Shown here piece by piece: positions 35,185 through 44,119 of a DNA stretch of 64,000 bases. The translations under genes and the position numbers were made by a program. The stretch lies in the NCBI GenBank assembly GCA_036924835.1, contig JBAGRR010000001.1:4975001-5039000 (forward strand), read 5' to 3'. The DNA is from Nitrobacteraceae bacterium AZCC 1564 (GTDB lineage: Bacteria; Pseudomonadota; Alphaproteobacteria; Rhizobiales; Xanthobacteraceae). The notes beneath the pieces were generated by a model. That model did no database searches, was not told the origin of the DNA, and saw only the letters and a list, made by a program, of their open reading frames with translations. Position 1 is the stretch's first letter. Every line of letters starts with the position of its first letter.

Positions 35185-36117
35185 TCAAAGCTCGGCGACG
35201 TGCTGGACAATGATCTGCCGCAACCACGCGTTGGCGAGGTCATGATCGTAGGACGAATGCCACAGCAGTGAAACGGCGACCTCCTGCAGCTCCACGGGAG
35301 GTGGGCTGAGGCTGAGCCCGAGTTCGGTGGCGAACAGGCGAGCCAGCCGCGCGTGCATGGTGACGATGACAGGTGCGCGCGCGACCAGGGACGGCACCGT
35401 GAGAAAACGCGGCGTGGTCAGGACCACCGTTCGCTGCAACCCGAGCTTTTCCAGAGCATCGTCCACCACGCCGCGCACACTTCGCCCGGGCCTCAGGCTG
35501 GTCAGGACATGAGGAAGCCGCACGTAGTCGTCAAGCGAGATCGGGGATGTGATCCCCGTCCTCTCTGCATTGAACATGCAGAGATAGCTCTCGGTGAACA
35601 GCAGGCGCCGTTTGTGGTGGACTTGTCCCTGCGGGAAGACGTCGTAGCCAATGGCGAGATCGAGTTCGTCGGCATCGAGATCGTCCAGCAGCCGGGACGA
35701 GTCGATGTTGTAGAGCCGCAAGTGGATGCCGGGCGCGACCTCGCGCAGGCGTGCGAGGAGAGCGGGGACGATCAAGATTTCCATGCTGTCGGGCAGTCCG
35801 AACCTGAACGTTCGCACCGCCGTTGCTGGATTGAAGACCTCGTCTTTCGATACAAGCGTCTGGATCTGGACCAGCGTCGTTCGGACCGGCTCGACCAATG
35901 CCATTGCCCGAGGGGTCAGGCGCATTCCCTCGGGGCTTCGCGTCAGAAGCTCGTCGCTGAACACGTCCCTCAGGCGCGCGAGGTTGTGGCTCATCGCCGA
36001 CTGACCGATGCCGACGCGGGACGCTGCCCTCGTCACGCTGCGTTCCGTGAGCAGCGCATCGAGATGAACAAGCAGGTTCAGGTCGATACGACCTAGATTG
36101 ACGGCATCGATACTCAT
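35185..36117 (-). CDS. LysR family regulator, NodD-like branch
   Basis: This 310-residue protein has the N-terminal HTH in the RIDLNLLVHLDALLTERSVTRAASRVGIGQSAMSHNLARLR style typical of the NodD/NahR/LinR branch. An effector-binding domain occupies the rest. The start at 36117 places DLNLL at the usual distance; an ATG at 36159 gives 14 more residues but has GGAG directly against it. The start overlaps the inverted repeat ATCGAT-N7-ATCGAT (36107-36125). It is divergent from a small exported protein, its likely target. Confidence 0.9.
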   Translation of the reverse strand: MSIDAVNLGRIDLNLLVHLDALLTERSVTRAASRVGIGQSAMSHNLARLRDVFSDELLTRSPEGMRLTPRAMALVEPVRTTLVQIQTLVSKDEVFNPATAVRTFRFGLPDSMEILIVPALLARLREVAPGIHLRLYNIDSSRLLDDLDADELDLAIGYDVFPQGQVHHKRRLLFTESYLCMFNAERTGITSPISLDDYVRLPHVLTSLRPGRSVRGVVDDALEKLGLQRTVVLTTPRFLTVPSLVARAPVIVTMHARLARLFATELGLSLSPPPVELQEVAVSLLWHSSYDHDLANAWLRQIIVQHVAEL

Positions 36118-36216
36118 TATCGATCCAATCTGTTTGATCGATGATGATATCGGAGCCATCTCCTAGCGCAAGGGAACGGCGGCCATCGGTCCGCGCCCCA
36201 ATTTAAGGAGACCGCT

Positions 36217-36543
36217 ATGTCAATCCGTAACACGCTTCTCGCTGCCGCATTCATCCTGACCTCGCTGGGGGCGGCTCATGCGAGCGGCCTTCGTCCCATT
36301 GAAGGGAAAAGCATCGACCTCGGCGAGGTGTCTGGCGTTGCCTATTACACGGTGGAGCGCGATGGCTTCCACGTCGTCATGACGCTTGCGCAGGGCAAGG
36401 AAGGCACGCCGATCCGCGTCGTATCTGTTCTTGCGCCAGGCCAGAGTGTGGTGTTCTCGACCGCGCAACAGCCAGGTGGGCTCGAAATCAGCCGGAAGGG
36501 CGACAGCGTACTCGTCCGCAAGGCGGCTGCAGTCGCGAACTAA
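36217..36543 (+). CDS. Small exported hypothetical protein
   Basis: This 108-residue protein has a signal peptide (NTLLAAAFILTSLGAAHA-SG) and a beta-rich mature part (SIDLGEVSGVAYYTVERDGFHVVMTLAQG ...). TAAGGAG lies upstream. It is divergent from the NodD-like LysR gene with 99 bases between starts, so it may be the regulated gene. No known domain recognised. Confidence 0.75.
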   Translation: MSIRNTLLAAAFILTSLGAAHASGLRPIEGKSIDLGEVSGVAYYTVERDGFHVVMTLAQGKEGTPIRVVSVLAPGQSVVFSTAQQPGGLEISRKGDSVLVRKAAAVAN

Positions 36544-36657
36544 ATGTCGGGTCATATGGCGGCGACATGTTGAAAGCCGCCTGAATGGGCTGGGCGTTGT
36601 CTGTGGTTCACACAGATGCGCCCACGCCGTCTTCAGCAAAAAAATTCGGAGGAAGCC

Positions 36658-37287
36658 ATGGTCGTGGCAGTTATTGGGACCGGAAACATGGGCTCTGGTC
36701 TTGCGCCTCTGCTCGCGGGCAACGGCGTCGAGGTCGTCATCGGCGGTCGTGACGCTGCTAAGGCCGCCAAGCTCGCGGAGGACATCGGTGGAGGCGCGCG
36801 CGGCACCGGCATCGCTGCGGCGGCCGAACATGCAGAACTCATCATTTTGGCGGTGTACTACCAAAAAATGGAAGAGACGATCCGCGCGGCAGGCGATCTC
36901 AGCGGCAAGATTCTTGTCGACATCTCGAACCCCATCACAGAGGACTTCAAGGGCTTGTTGATCGGGCACACGATCTCAGCGGCGGAGGAGATCCAAAAAC
37001 TTGCGCCAAATGCCAAAGTGGTGAAAGCCTACAACACCATTTTTGCGCAGATGCTTCCCGCCGAAGCGCGGGAGCGACGCGCCCCAGTGCAGGTGTTCGT
37101 GGCCGCAGATGACGAAGCGGCAAAGAAGGCCGTCTTCGATATCGTGAGCAAAGGTGGGTTCGAGCCGATCGACGCGGGTCCGCTATCGAACGCGCGGTTT
37201 CTTGAGCCCATTGGCGAGATGAACATTCACTTCGGTTTCTTCCTGGGCTCGGGGACTTCCGCCGCTCCTGCCTGGACCAAGGGATAG
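36658..37287 (+). CDS. NADPH-dependent F420 reductase-like oxidoreductase
   Basis: This 209-residue Rossmann protein starts VVAVIGTGNMGSGLAPLLAGNGVEVVIGGRD. It has the family pattern VDISNPI and VVKAYNTIFAQ seen in F420:NADP oxidoreductase-like proteins of organisms that lack F420; these are usually annotated by homology only. CGGAGG lies 5 bases before ATG, and the upstream in-frame ATG lacks this. The actual electron acceptor is unknown. Confidence 0.88.
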   Translation: MVVAVIGTGNMGSGLAPLLAGNGVEVVIGGRDAAKAAKLAEDIGGGARGTGIAAAAEHAELIILAVYYQKMEETIRAAGDLSGKILVDISNPITEDFKGLLIGHTISAAEEIQKLAPNAKVVKAYNTIFAQMLPAEARERRAPVQVFVAADDEAAKKAVFDIVSKGGFEPIDAGPLSNARFLEPIGEMNIHFGFFLGSGTSAAPAWTKG

Positions 37288-37612
37288 GTCGCGAGCCAGG
37301 ATCGGAAAGCCCAACATCGAGAACGGCAATTCCACTTTGCTCCGAAGTAAACGGAGCGAATCTCCGCGTCCAACACCGTCTCCAGTATCGCGCGATCTCA
37401 TCACGTCGAGATCAAGCGTTCGGGCCAACGCATCTATTTCGACTGCGGCGATGCTGACGAATTCACCACCACCGCATTTGCGCAGTTGCGGGCAGGCATA
37501 GTCATCCCGCAGACACAGGAGGTCAGCCGCAGGTTCGATAGCGTTGGGGCGTAAATTCTGTTACAGCGCTGGCACGGCTTTGAAAGTCGAATCGAAGCTC
37601 CGGAGAGTACCG
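37288..37612. other. Spacer, possible gene remnant
   Basis: There is no gene with a start codon here. A frame ending at TAA near 37554 reads IKRSGQRIYFDCGDADEFTT and onwards without stops back to about 37390. It could be the end of a decayed gene. Confidence 0.35.
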
Positions 37613-37915
37613 ATGGTCGAACTCGCAAATCTGCCAACGACCGACCCCGACAACGTCCCGGAGACGCTTTGCCTGGGCAAGTTCAACATCCAGGTCGGCG
37701 GGCCTTATGCCACGCTGCTGTTCACCCATCCGCGGCCGCAGGTGGGGCCGATGGTGGACGAAGGCAAGCTGATGCTGGAGAGCGTGGTGCGCGCGCGCAT
37801 CGTCACCTCGCTCGACAATCTGCTCGCGCTGCGCGATCTGCTGAACGATCTCTTGAAGGATGTGAAGACCCCGGCCGCTGCGGCTGCCGCTAGCCACGAG
37901 CCTGGCCACGCCTGA
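37613..37915 (+). CDS. Hypothetical protein of about 100 residues
   Basis: The protein has a beta-rich front (LCLGKFNIQVGGPYATLLFTHP) and a helical back (VVRARIVTSLDNLLALRDLLNDLL). This layout resembles DUF3467-type proteins, but I cannot confirm the match. CCGGAG lies 8 bases before ATG. It is followed by a GFA-family gene on the same strand. Confidence 0.65.
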   Translation: MVELANLPTTDPDNVPETLCLGKFNIQVGGPYATLLFTHPRPQVGPMVDEGKLMLESVVRARIVTSLDNLLALRDLLNDLLKDVKTPAAAAAASHEPGHA

Positions 37916-38002
37916 GCGGGCGGCGCCCGTGCGCGATTGAGTGCGCATCCTGCGGGGGTGCAACGCTGCTGCGATCCCATTTCAAACGACATGGGTGTGC
38001 TC

Positions 38003-38410
38003 ATGGCTCAAACGGCGATTGGCGCTTGTCTGTGTGGCGCCGTTCAATTTCAGATTTCCGGCGCGTTCGAGAGCTTTTTCCTGTGTCATTGCGCGCGTTG
38101 CCGCAAGGATACGGGATCGGCGCATGCGGCCAACTTGTTTTCATCGACGGCGACGATCACGTGGCTGTCGGGACGTGATAGGATAAAAACCTACCGCGTT
38201 CCCGGCACCCGACATGAAAAATGCTTTTGCACCGAATGCGGGTCTGCTCTCCCGAGAGATCAGTTGAAGGAGGGGTTTCTGGCTGTGCCCGCCGGAAGTC
38301 TCGATAGCCCGATCGGCATCCGGCCGAATGCGCACATCTGTTGTGCAAGCCGGGCGGAGTGGGACACGCAGTTGGAAGATGTTCCCAAGATGGATGGCCT
38401 TCCGGGGTAA
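38003..38410 (+). CDS. GFA (glutathione-dependent formaldehyde-activating) family protein
   Basis: This 135-residue protein has the zinc-binding Cys pattern of the GFA/CENP-V fold: CLCGAVQF, then CHCARCRKDTGSAHAANLF, then CFCTECGSAL. Most relatives are uncharacterised; Gfa itself assists formation of S-hydroxymethylglutathione. ATG at 38003 fits the domain start; ATG at 37991 is an alternative. Confidence 0.88.
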   Translation: MAQTAIGACLCGAVQFQISGAFESFFLCHCARCRKDTGSAHAANLFSSTATITWLSGRDRIKTYRVPGTRHEKCFCTECGSALPRDQLKEGFLAVPAGSLDSPIGIRPNAHICCASRAEWDTQLEDVPKMDGLPG

Positions 38411-38510
38411 TGGACGACGGGCGGCGGTAGCCTTCATCTTCTGGCTTTGATCGATGGGTCCTTAGGCCACTGCGCCGCGCCTGAGATGTCCGATGCGCGA
38501 TGTGATGACC

Positions 38511-39434
38511 TCACAGAGCGATGACGCGCTCCGGCCATGGATTGTGGTCGTCGCGCAGCCACAAGAGGGTATCGAGCCAGAAGCCGCTCGCGTGACGATC
38601 ATGAAACAAATCGAAATGGCCGATGCGTGCGAACCCGTAGTCTGCGGGCTGCAACACCACGGCGGTGCGTGGCGCGTTTGTGTAGTAGCCAAGCGCGCGG
38701 CGGATCGCCGGCACCGTGCCGAATTCGTCGTCGGATAGGGTGACGGCGAGGATCGGCGCTGTCACCGCACGCATTCGCGCAAGCACGTTTGGCCTGTCGC
38801 AGCGGTGATGGCTGCGCTCAAACTTTGGACCGCGAAAGCTCCATTCATTGGCGACGCCGGCGGGGAGATCCTCCAGCCAGCCGAGCTTGCGGCCGGGAAA
38901 ATAGCCACACAGCGCGGTGGCGGCAGGCATCACCACATGCCATTTCAGAAACAGGCCGAGGCGCCGGCGCGGCGCGTAATCCCACCACCACGCATATTGC
39001 GCACCAGTTGTGAGCATCCGGTCGATCAGCGGCGCGTTTTCCGAAAGCCCCGGCAGGAAGCCGCCGATGCTGTGGCCGACGACCATGAGCGGCTTCGATG
39101 GATCGCGCGCATGCATGAACGAAAGCGCGGCGTCGAAATCGAGTTCGCCCCAGTCATGCCAGCGGTAATCGCAGCCGCGCAAGTTGCCGGGACGCGAGGC
39201 GCCGATGCCGCGATAGTCATAGGTCAGCACGTTAAAGCCGTGCCGCGCGAGAAACCGCGCATAGCGATGATAGTAGCGCGCGAGCACGCCGGTTGCCGCA
39301 TTGATGATGATGCTCCCACTGCTGCCGCCGTGAGCCCCATGCCACAGATCGCCGCCCAGCGAGAGGCCGTCGCGGCAGCGGATCCAGACCGGTTCTCTTT
39401 CCGCGGTCGGGGTTTGCAGGATGATGTCCGTCAT
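38511..39434 (-). CDS. Alpha/beta hydrolase
   Basis: This 307-residue hydrolase has the nucleophile elbow GHSIGG, an upstream YDYRGIGASRPG segment and a late His in GFARIGHFDLF. It is similar to serine-hydrolase/S33-like exported-substrate esterases of unknown substrate. ATG at 39434 is chosen over 39470. It is divergent from a TetR regulator with a palindromic site in between, so it is probably repressed by that regulator. Confidence 0.88.
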   Translation of the reverse strand: MTDIILQTPTAEREPVWIRCRDGLSLGGDLWHGAHGGSSGSIIINAATGVLARYYHRYARFLARHGFNVLTYDYRGIGASRPGNLRGCDYRWHDWGELDFDAALSFMHARDPSKPLMVVGHSIGGFLPGLSENAPLIDRMLTTGAQYAWWWDYAPRRRLGLFLKWHVVMPAATALCGYFPGRKLGWLEDLPAGVANEWSFRGPKFERSHHRCDRPNVLARMRAVTAPILAVTLSDDEFGTVPAIRRALGYYTNAPRTAVVLQPADYGFARIGHFDLFHDRHASGFWLDTLLWLRDDHNPWPERVIAL

Positions 39435-39463
39435 GCTCGGACGGTATGCGCGCCCCGGCGTGC

Positions 39464-39488
39464 TGTACATTCACTGGTCAGTATACAT
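39464..39488. promoter_or_regulatory. Candidate TetR operator
   Basis: Between the divergent hydrolase and TetR genes, ACTGGTCAGT (39473-39482) is a palindrome with two central bases, flanked by TGTAC and TATACA. Repressor sites of this layout commonly lie in such spacers. Assignment is inference. Confidence 0.4.
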
Positions 39489-39541
39489 GGGTGTAGGCTA
39501 AGCCATGTGAAAAGGGCAGGGCCATATGAAAGGCTGAGCGC

Positions 39542-40123
39542 ATGGGTAAGACGGCTGTACCAACACGCGATCGTATTCTCGAAGCGGCGAGCAAGCTGTT
39601 CTACAGCGAGGGCATCCGCGCCGTGAGCGTCGACGCCGTGGCTGAAAAGGCCGGCGTCACCAAGCGGACGTTCTATTATCACTACCGCAGCAAGGACGAT
39701 CTGATCGCCGATTATCTGAAGGTCCGCGATGAGCCGAACCTTGCGGTGTTCAAGCGTTTGTTCGCCGAGACGGAAGGCGACCTCGCCGACAGGGTGGCGG
39801 GCATCTTCCGGAAGCTCGGCCAGACTGTGAGACACCCGAAGTGGAAGGGATGCGCGTTCCTGCGCACCTCGGTGGAGTTGGTCAACATGCCGGGCCATCC
39901 CGCGGTCGTGACCGGCCGCGCGCACAAGAAGCGCATCGAGGACTGGCTGCATGGTCTCTTCAAAGAGGCCGGCATCGGCAAGGCCGCGCGGCAGCTGGCA
40001 CGGCAGATCATCCTGCTGCTCGACGGCTCCTTCGCCGTCGTGCTGCTGCATCGCGATCCCACCTACATGGAGACCGCGGAAGACGCGGCAGCCAATCTGA
40101 TTCGCGGCGCGGTGAGGGGGTAG
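39542..40123 (+). CDS. TetR/AcrR family regulator
   Basis: This 193-residue protein has the TetR HTH at about 10-55 (TRDRILEAASKLFYSEGIRAVSVDAVAEKAGVTKRTFYYHYRSKDDL). The C-terminal ligand domain carries WKGCAFLRTSVELVNMPGHPA, a pattern seen in the branch near regulators of aldehyde or hydrolase genes. It is divergent from an alpha/beta hydrolase, its likely target. Confidence 0.92.
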   Translation: MGKTAVPTRDRILEAASKLFYSEGIRAVSVDAVAEKAGVTKRTFYYHYRSKDDLIADYLKVRDEPNLAVFKRLFAETEGDLADRVAGIFRKLGQTVRHPKWKGCAFLRTSVELVNMPGHPAVVTGRAHKKRIEDWLHGLFKEAGIGKAARQLARQIILLLDGSFAVVLLHRDPTYMETAEDAAANLIRGAVRG

Positions 40124-40266
40124 GCGGCCGTCGCGATGTCTGCACGTTGATGCCGACGTTCAAATTTCAATTCCACATCGCAATAAGAGAAACGTAGTCG
40201 ACGAAGGGAGTGGTGCAAGGCATCTTGCAACGCATCACGCCGATCACATGCGCTTGAGAAGTGTTA

Positions 40267-40313
40267 ATGCGTGTCGCGCCAGGCGAAGATGTTGACGCGC
40301 GCCCGACACGCAT
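40267..40313. other. Strong stem-loop in the TetR-membrane protein spacer
   Basis: A perfect 10-bp stem (ATGCGTGTCG 40267-40276 with CGACACGCAT 40304-40313) encloses a 27-base loop. It lies between convergent genes (40124-40335) and could end the leftward or rightward transcript, though without a T-run. Confidence 0.45.
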
Positions 40314-40335
40314 CAAGCTCAGTGTGGTCCGCAGC

Positions 40336-40602
40336 CTATGACTCGAAAGGCGGCGGAGAGGCGGACTTCCGGCTTTTCGATTGGCGGACAAGATCAGCAA
40401 CGATGCCGGCAATCAGGCCAACGAAGCCAACGACAATCGCGGCGCCGAGGATCTGTCCGACGTTGGCGGCGATGAATTCCGGCGATGTCCACGGATAAAA
40501 TCGCGGGCCGCGCCACTGCAGCAGATCCGTGAGCGAAAGCGCCGCGCCGATCAGCGCGCCATTGCGGAGCCACCGCCACTTCACCGGTTTGTAGTCGATC
40601 AT
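40336..40602 (-). CDS. Small membrane protein
   Basis: This 88-residue protein has two hydrophobic segments (NGALIGAALSLTDLL and GQILGAAIVVGFVGLIAGIVADL), ending in a basic tail (RQSKSRKSASPPP). AGGAAG lies 5 bases before the chosen ATG. It follows two other membrane protein genes on the same strand. No family recognised. Confidence 0.7.
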   Translation of the reverse strand: MIDYKPVKWRWLRNGALIGAALSLTDLLQWRGPRFYPWTSPEFIAANVGQILGAAIVVGFVGLIAGIVADLVRQSKSRKSASPPPFES

Positions 40603-40663
40603 CTCAGCTTCCTTTTGCGTTTCCAAGTTGTGGAGCCGGGACCGCAGTCCGCCGCCTTCGTTG

Positions 40664-41095
40664 TCACTTTGTTATTTTTCGCCGCCGTTTCTCTGAGCTG
40701 CTTCCGGGCCAAGCAGGCGGGAAGACCTGTCGATAAAGAAAGCGTCCGCACCGGAAAACAAAAACGAAGGGGAGGATGTAGATCACTGCGAAAAGTATTA
40801 ACGCGATCGCGACGGGCAGTTTCGCGATGTTAGCCATTTTCAGGACAAACAGTGCCGCGATGATCAGGAGCCAGCGTTCTGTCCATTGAAGGAAGCTTAC
40901 GATGTGCTGAAGGAATGTTGCGCCGCGCTCGAACTGCGGCACAATGGGCGTCTCCTCCAGCAGTGACTGCGCTCTTTGCTCCCACTCATCGAGCTTCGCC
41001 CACCAGCGCGACATCAACTGTTTAGGCACGCTCCACGCACGTCCGAAGGCTGTCGGTTCCAATGTGGTGTCTGTGTTTTCGTCCGGCTTAGTCAT
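40664..41095 (-). CDS. Membrane protein of about 143 residues
   Basis: A polar N-terminal half with an amphipathic helix (WWAKLDEWEQRAQSLLEE) precedes two adjacent membrane helices (WLLIIAALFVLKMANIAKL and VAIALILFAVIYILPFVFVF) and a basic tail. Its ATG overlaps the stop of the DUF2569 gene (ATGA), so the two are translationally coupled. Function unknown. Confidence 0.78.
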   Translation of the reverse strand: MTKPDENTDTTLEPTAFGRAWSVPKQLMSRWWAKLDEWEQRAQSLLEETPIVPQFERGATFLQHIVSFLQWTERWLLIIAALFVLKMANIAKLPVAIALILFAVIYILPFVFVFRCGRFLYRQVFPPAWPGSSSEKRRRKITK

Positions 41096-41586
41096 CGCGC
41101 CACCGGCTCACCGTAAAACGTGGCCTTCACGCGTTTGGACATCAGCATGTAGGGAATCCAGATCATCGCAGCGAGGATCATCTTGATCAGGCCAGCCGTC
41201 TCGTCGGGCGCGGCATCAAGGCCGAACGCCGCATAGGTTATGCCCAGAAACAATGCGGATACCACGATGTCGGCGATGCTGGTCCAAATATAAGTTTTGG
41301 GAAAAACGGGTTTGAGCGAATAGGCGAAGTAACCGCAGGCGCCCCAGGCGATGCCGAACACGATGCAGCTTGCGAGCAGGGCAACAATGTAGGCCATGGC
41401 ATCGGGGGACAGTCCGGGCGTTGCCAACAAGGTCGATACTTGCAGGCTTGCGTAGATGTTCGAGCCGACCCTGACCAGCGGATGCAGGTAAGCCGGGATC
41501 AGAAGCCAGCCGTTGATCTTGTCGTAGTTCGCCGCGTTGACAGCGCAATCTTTGCCGGTCGGTGCCGGCTGCTCCTGTGTCGTCAT
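41092..41586 (-). CDS. DUF2569 family membrane protein
   Basis: This 164-residue protein has about four membrane helices. It has the opening INGWLLIPAYLHPL and the end WIPYMLMSKRVKATFYGEP, both typical of DUF2569. The family has no established role. It is the first gene of a leftward operon with the two small membrane proteins downstream. Confidence 0.82.
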   Translation of the reverse strand: MTTQEQPAPTGKDCAVNAANYDKINGWLLIPAYLHPLVRVGSNIYASLQVSTLLATPGLSPDAMAYIVALLASCIVFGIAWGACGYFAYSLKPVFPKTYIWTSIADIVVSALFLGITYAAFGLDAAPDETAGLIKMILAAMIWIPYMLMSKRVKATFYGEPVAR

Positions 41587-41731
41587 CTCAGCCCCTTGTG
41601 CGTTCCCATGTTCTCATGACGGCGCGGCGGCCCGCCGTTTTCGTTGTCGCGTTGTTGTTTGGCCGCCGCTTTTCTTCAGTTCTTTCGTCCCAACGTTCTC
41701 CTTGCTTCGCGAAGCGATGATAGCGCTCCCG

Positions 41732-42373
41732 CTAAATCCCCAGCGCATTGAGCGTCCTTGCCACATCGTCCGACGATGTCACCTGAACGCCGATCAGGCC
41801 GCGTGCCCGTGCGCCTTCGATATTCTCCGCAAGATCGTCGAAGAACACGATGCGCTGTGCCGGCACGCCGATCGTCTGCACCACATGATCGTAGGCTTCC
41901 GCATCGGGCTTGCGCAGATTGATGGATGAGGACACGAACACTTCGCGGAAGTGCTTCAGCACATCGGCAAAGGCATCCTGGAAATACGCCACATGCGGCC
42001 GGTTGGTGTTGGAGAACGCATAGAGCGGCAGCCGCTTCGCCGCGCGCGCGAGCAGCGGCGCGATGCCCGGCATTTCGCCCGCGAAGATGGCATTCCAGCC
42101 TTCGAGAAACTGGTCATCGGTAATGCGGATGCCGAGCGAGTTGCGCAGGCTCTGGAAATATTCGGCGTCCTCGATCAGGCCGCGCTCGTGCTGATGATAG
42201 TGCTCATCGCGAACGAAACGCGCGGCGATGTCGGCAGGCTCGCAGCCCGCATAGGCCGACCAGCAGGCGAGGGCCTTGTCGAAATCGATATCGAGCACGA
42301 CACCGCCGAGATCGAACAGCAGCGCATCGGCAGAGGACGGAGAAAGAAAGGGAGAGAGAGCTACCGGGTCCAT
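41732..42373 (-). CDS. HAD superfamily hydrolase (subfamily IA)
   Basis: This 213-residue protein has HAD motif I FDLGGVVLDID (variant with Gly in the DxD acid/base position, as in several subfamily IA proteins), motif II AFSNTN, Lys in LRKPDAEAY and motif IV VFFDDLAENIEGA. It is predicted to be a phosphatase- or dehalogenase-like hydrolase. The start overlaps the end of the upstream small exported protein gene by 13 bases. The second motif-I Asp is replaced (DLG), so catalysis may be altered or use another residue. Confidence 0.85.
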   Translation of the reverse strand: MDPVALSPFLSPSSADALLFDLGGVVLDIDFDKALACWSAYAGCEPADIAARFVRDEHYHQHERGLIEDAEYFQSLRNSLGIRITDDQFLEGWNAIFAGEMPGIAPLLARAAKRLPLYAFSNTNRPHVAYFQDAFADVLKHFREVFVSSSINLRKPDAEAYDHVVQTIGVPAQRIVFFDDLAENIEGARARGLIGVQVTSSDDVARTLNALGI

Positions 42374-42795
42374 TTACTCATATCTATCTTGCGGTCGTAG
42401 ACGCCCTCGCAGAACGATCTGTACTTTTTATGCAGCACGTCAGCCTTGGCGCAGTCCCCGCCGGTCTCCATGTCCATCATTTTTTTTGCCGTCGCGACCA
42501 TCTGAGATATCGGTTCTTTCGAAATCCCGAATGCAGCGGTCGCATCAAGGGCGCGTTGCCAGATCTCGTCTCCCATCGTGACATATTTGTCGCGCTGATC
42601 GCCCATGCAGGCTGAGACAACGTGGTAATAGGTGCCGCATCGCACATGGACCGTCGTTAGAAAAGTATGGATTCTTATGTCTGCGACATCCTGCGCGCGA
42701 ACGGCTGCGGGCGCGGCCGCGGCGAGACACGCGGCAAGCAGGATGGCTTTCGCTGCGATTGTTTTTCTCGTTGTACCAGTGACGCCGCGCTTCAC
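42361..42795 (-). CDS. Small exported Cys-containing protein
   Basis: This 144-residue protein is read from GTG at 42795, where GGAGG lies 10-11 bases upstream. It gives a good signal peptide (KTIAAKAILLAACLAAAAPAAVRA-QD). The mature part has four Cys and an all-helical look (MGDEIWQRALDATAAFGISKEPISQMVATAKKMMD). An in-frame ATG at 42813 also exists. It is translationally coupled to the HAD gene. Function unknown. Confidence 0.68.
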   Translation of the reverse strand: MKRGVTGTTRKTIAAKAILLAACLAAAAPAAVRAQDVADIRIHTFLTTVHVRCGTYYHVVSACMGDQRDKYVTMGDEIWQRALDATAAFGISKEPISQMVATAKKMMDMETGGDCAKADVLHKKYRSFCEGVYDRKIDMSKWTR

Positions 42796-43089
42796 GTTAT
42801 CATCGTCCTCCATCGCGCCGAGCGGCATCGCCGCGCAGGCTGCGCGTTTCGCCTCAACCGGATGTTGTGAGACCGGCTTTCCCAGACCGCTCGCCGCTGT
42901 GCCTTCCTCAGGAGCGGCGCGATCAACTGCTGTCCACCACAGTCGTTGCAACCAAAACGCGAATATGTTCCGTATTTGTTCCGTAGAGTCAAGAGCCGGA
43001 ACTGGGCCGCGGCGAAACATTTTCAAAGTTGCTCCGGATCAAACTGTTGCCCCGTCGTGAGCGTATGAAAGAAACATGACCGGAGACGC

Positions 43090-43278
43090 ATGATGAATCA
43101 TACGCAGATCACCGGCGTGCATGAGCGCCTCATGAAATCCGTGCAGCAGGAGCTGGAAGCGTTCGAGCGGCGCGAGGCCAAATTCCGCGCGGAGGATCGC
43201 AAGGAGCGGGCAGAGCAGATGCACCTCAACGAGATCGAAGCGCACGCAATGCAGATGGGCTCAAAGCAGCCGCACTAA
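43090..43278 (+). CDS. Small helical charged protein
   Basis: This 62-residue, highly charged single-helix protein (QQELEAFERREAKFRAEDRK) has GGAG just before a double ATG (43090, 43093). It is probably cytoplasmic. No family recognised. Confidence 0.65.
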   Translation: MMNHTQITGVHERLMKSVQQELEAFERREAKFRAEDRKERAEQMHLNEIEAHAMQMGSKQPH

Positions 43279-43588
43279 ACATTTTGCGCGTCGCGCGACA
43301 TCCTCCCGCCATTTACGCCGCATCACGCCCGGCGTCGCGGATTGTGCTGGGCCTCTATCAACTGCGATAACGCTGCTAACCCGTGACTTCTCTTAGCATG
43401 TCCTCAAAACCCAACGCGCGCTGGGCGTCGCTTGGTCCCGGTTCCTTTCCAAGTCACGGCGATGCCCTCGAAGTGATCGCCTCGAATTGATGGTTTGAGC
43501 CCGCTGCCGCCGCGCGGGGAGCTCACTATATAAAGGACATCGCTGATCACTATTCTGCCGGTGCGTCGCACCGGATAAGGAGCATCAG
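43279..43588. other. Spacer, promoter region of cupin gene
   Basis: I see no gene in these 310 bases. The last 30 hold a hairpin and the ribosome site of the cupin gene. Confidence 0.5.
43558..43574 (+). promoter_or_regulatory. Hairpin immediately upstream of the cupin ribosome site
   Basis: CCGGTGC-GTC-GCACCGG is a perfect 7-bp stem with a 3-base loop. It ends 2 bases before AAGGAG of the gene at 43589. It could stabilise the mRNA start or tune access to the ribosome site. Confidence 0.5.
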
Positions 43589-44047
43589 ATGTCCGTCTTG
43601 GAAAAAGCAGTCTCGAAAAAATCCGCTTCGAAAAAATCAGCTACGGAGAAACCAGAGTGCCGCCTCGTTCGCGCTGGTGAAGCGTTCGAAGGCAAGCAGG
43701 GGCTGATGTACAACGTCGGCATTTCGGCGGAGACCGTCGGCGCGAAGGGCATTCACATGCAGCTCGTGACCATTGGGCCCGGCGCCCGTGCCAAAGCGCA
43801 CAAGCACGCCGATCATGAGACGGCGATCTACGTGCTGCGCGGCGAATCCCATGTCTGGCACGGCGAACGGTTGGAGCATCATACGGTCGTGAAGGCGGGC
43901 GACTTCTTCTACATCCCCGCGGGCGGGCCGCATTTGCCGTATAACCCGAGCAAGACTGAGGATGTGGTCGCGCTGATCTCGCGCACCGATCCGAACGAGC
44001 AGGAAAGCGTTGTCCTGCTGCCGGAGCTCGACAAGATTCATCCGTGA
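43589..44047 (+). CDS. Cupin domain protein
   Basis: This 152-residue protein has a Lys/Ser-rich N-terminus (KKSASKKSATEK) and a cupin barrel with motif 1 AKAHKHADHETAIYVLRGE and motif 2 VKAGDFFYIPAGGPHLPYNPS. The metal-ligand His/Glu set is complete. AAGGAG lies 7 bases before ATG behind a hairpin. Role unknown; sugar-isomerase-like and oxygenase-like cupins share these motifs. Confidence 0.85.
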   Translation: MSVLEKAVSKKSASKKSATEKPECRLVRAGEAFEGKQGLMYNVGISAETVGAKGIHMQLVTIGPGARAKAHKHADHETAIYVLRGESHVWHGERLEHHTVVKAGDFFYIPAGGPHLPYNPSKTEDVVALISRTDPNEQESVVLLPELDKIHP

Positions 44048-44119
44048 GGGAGCGCCACGCTGCTTGCTGGAGTGAGTCAGCGTCGTGCGCTGATTTTGCG
44101 TGTCCGTCTGGCGTTCGCC

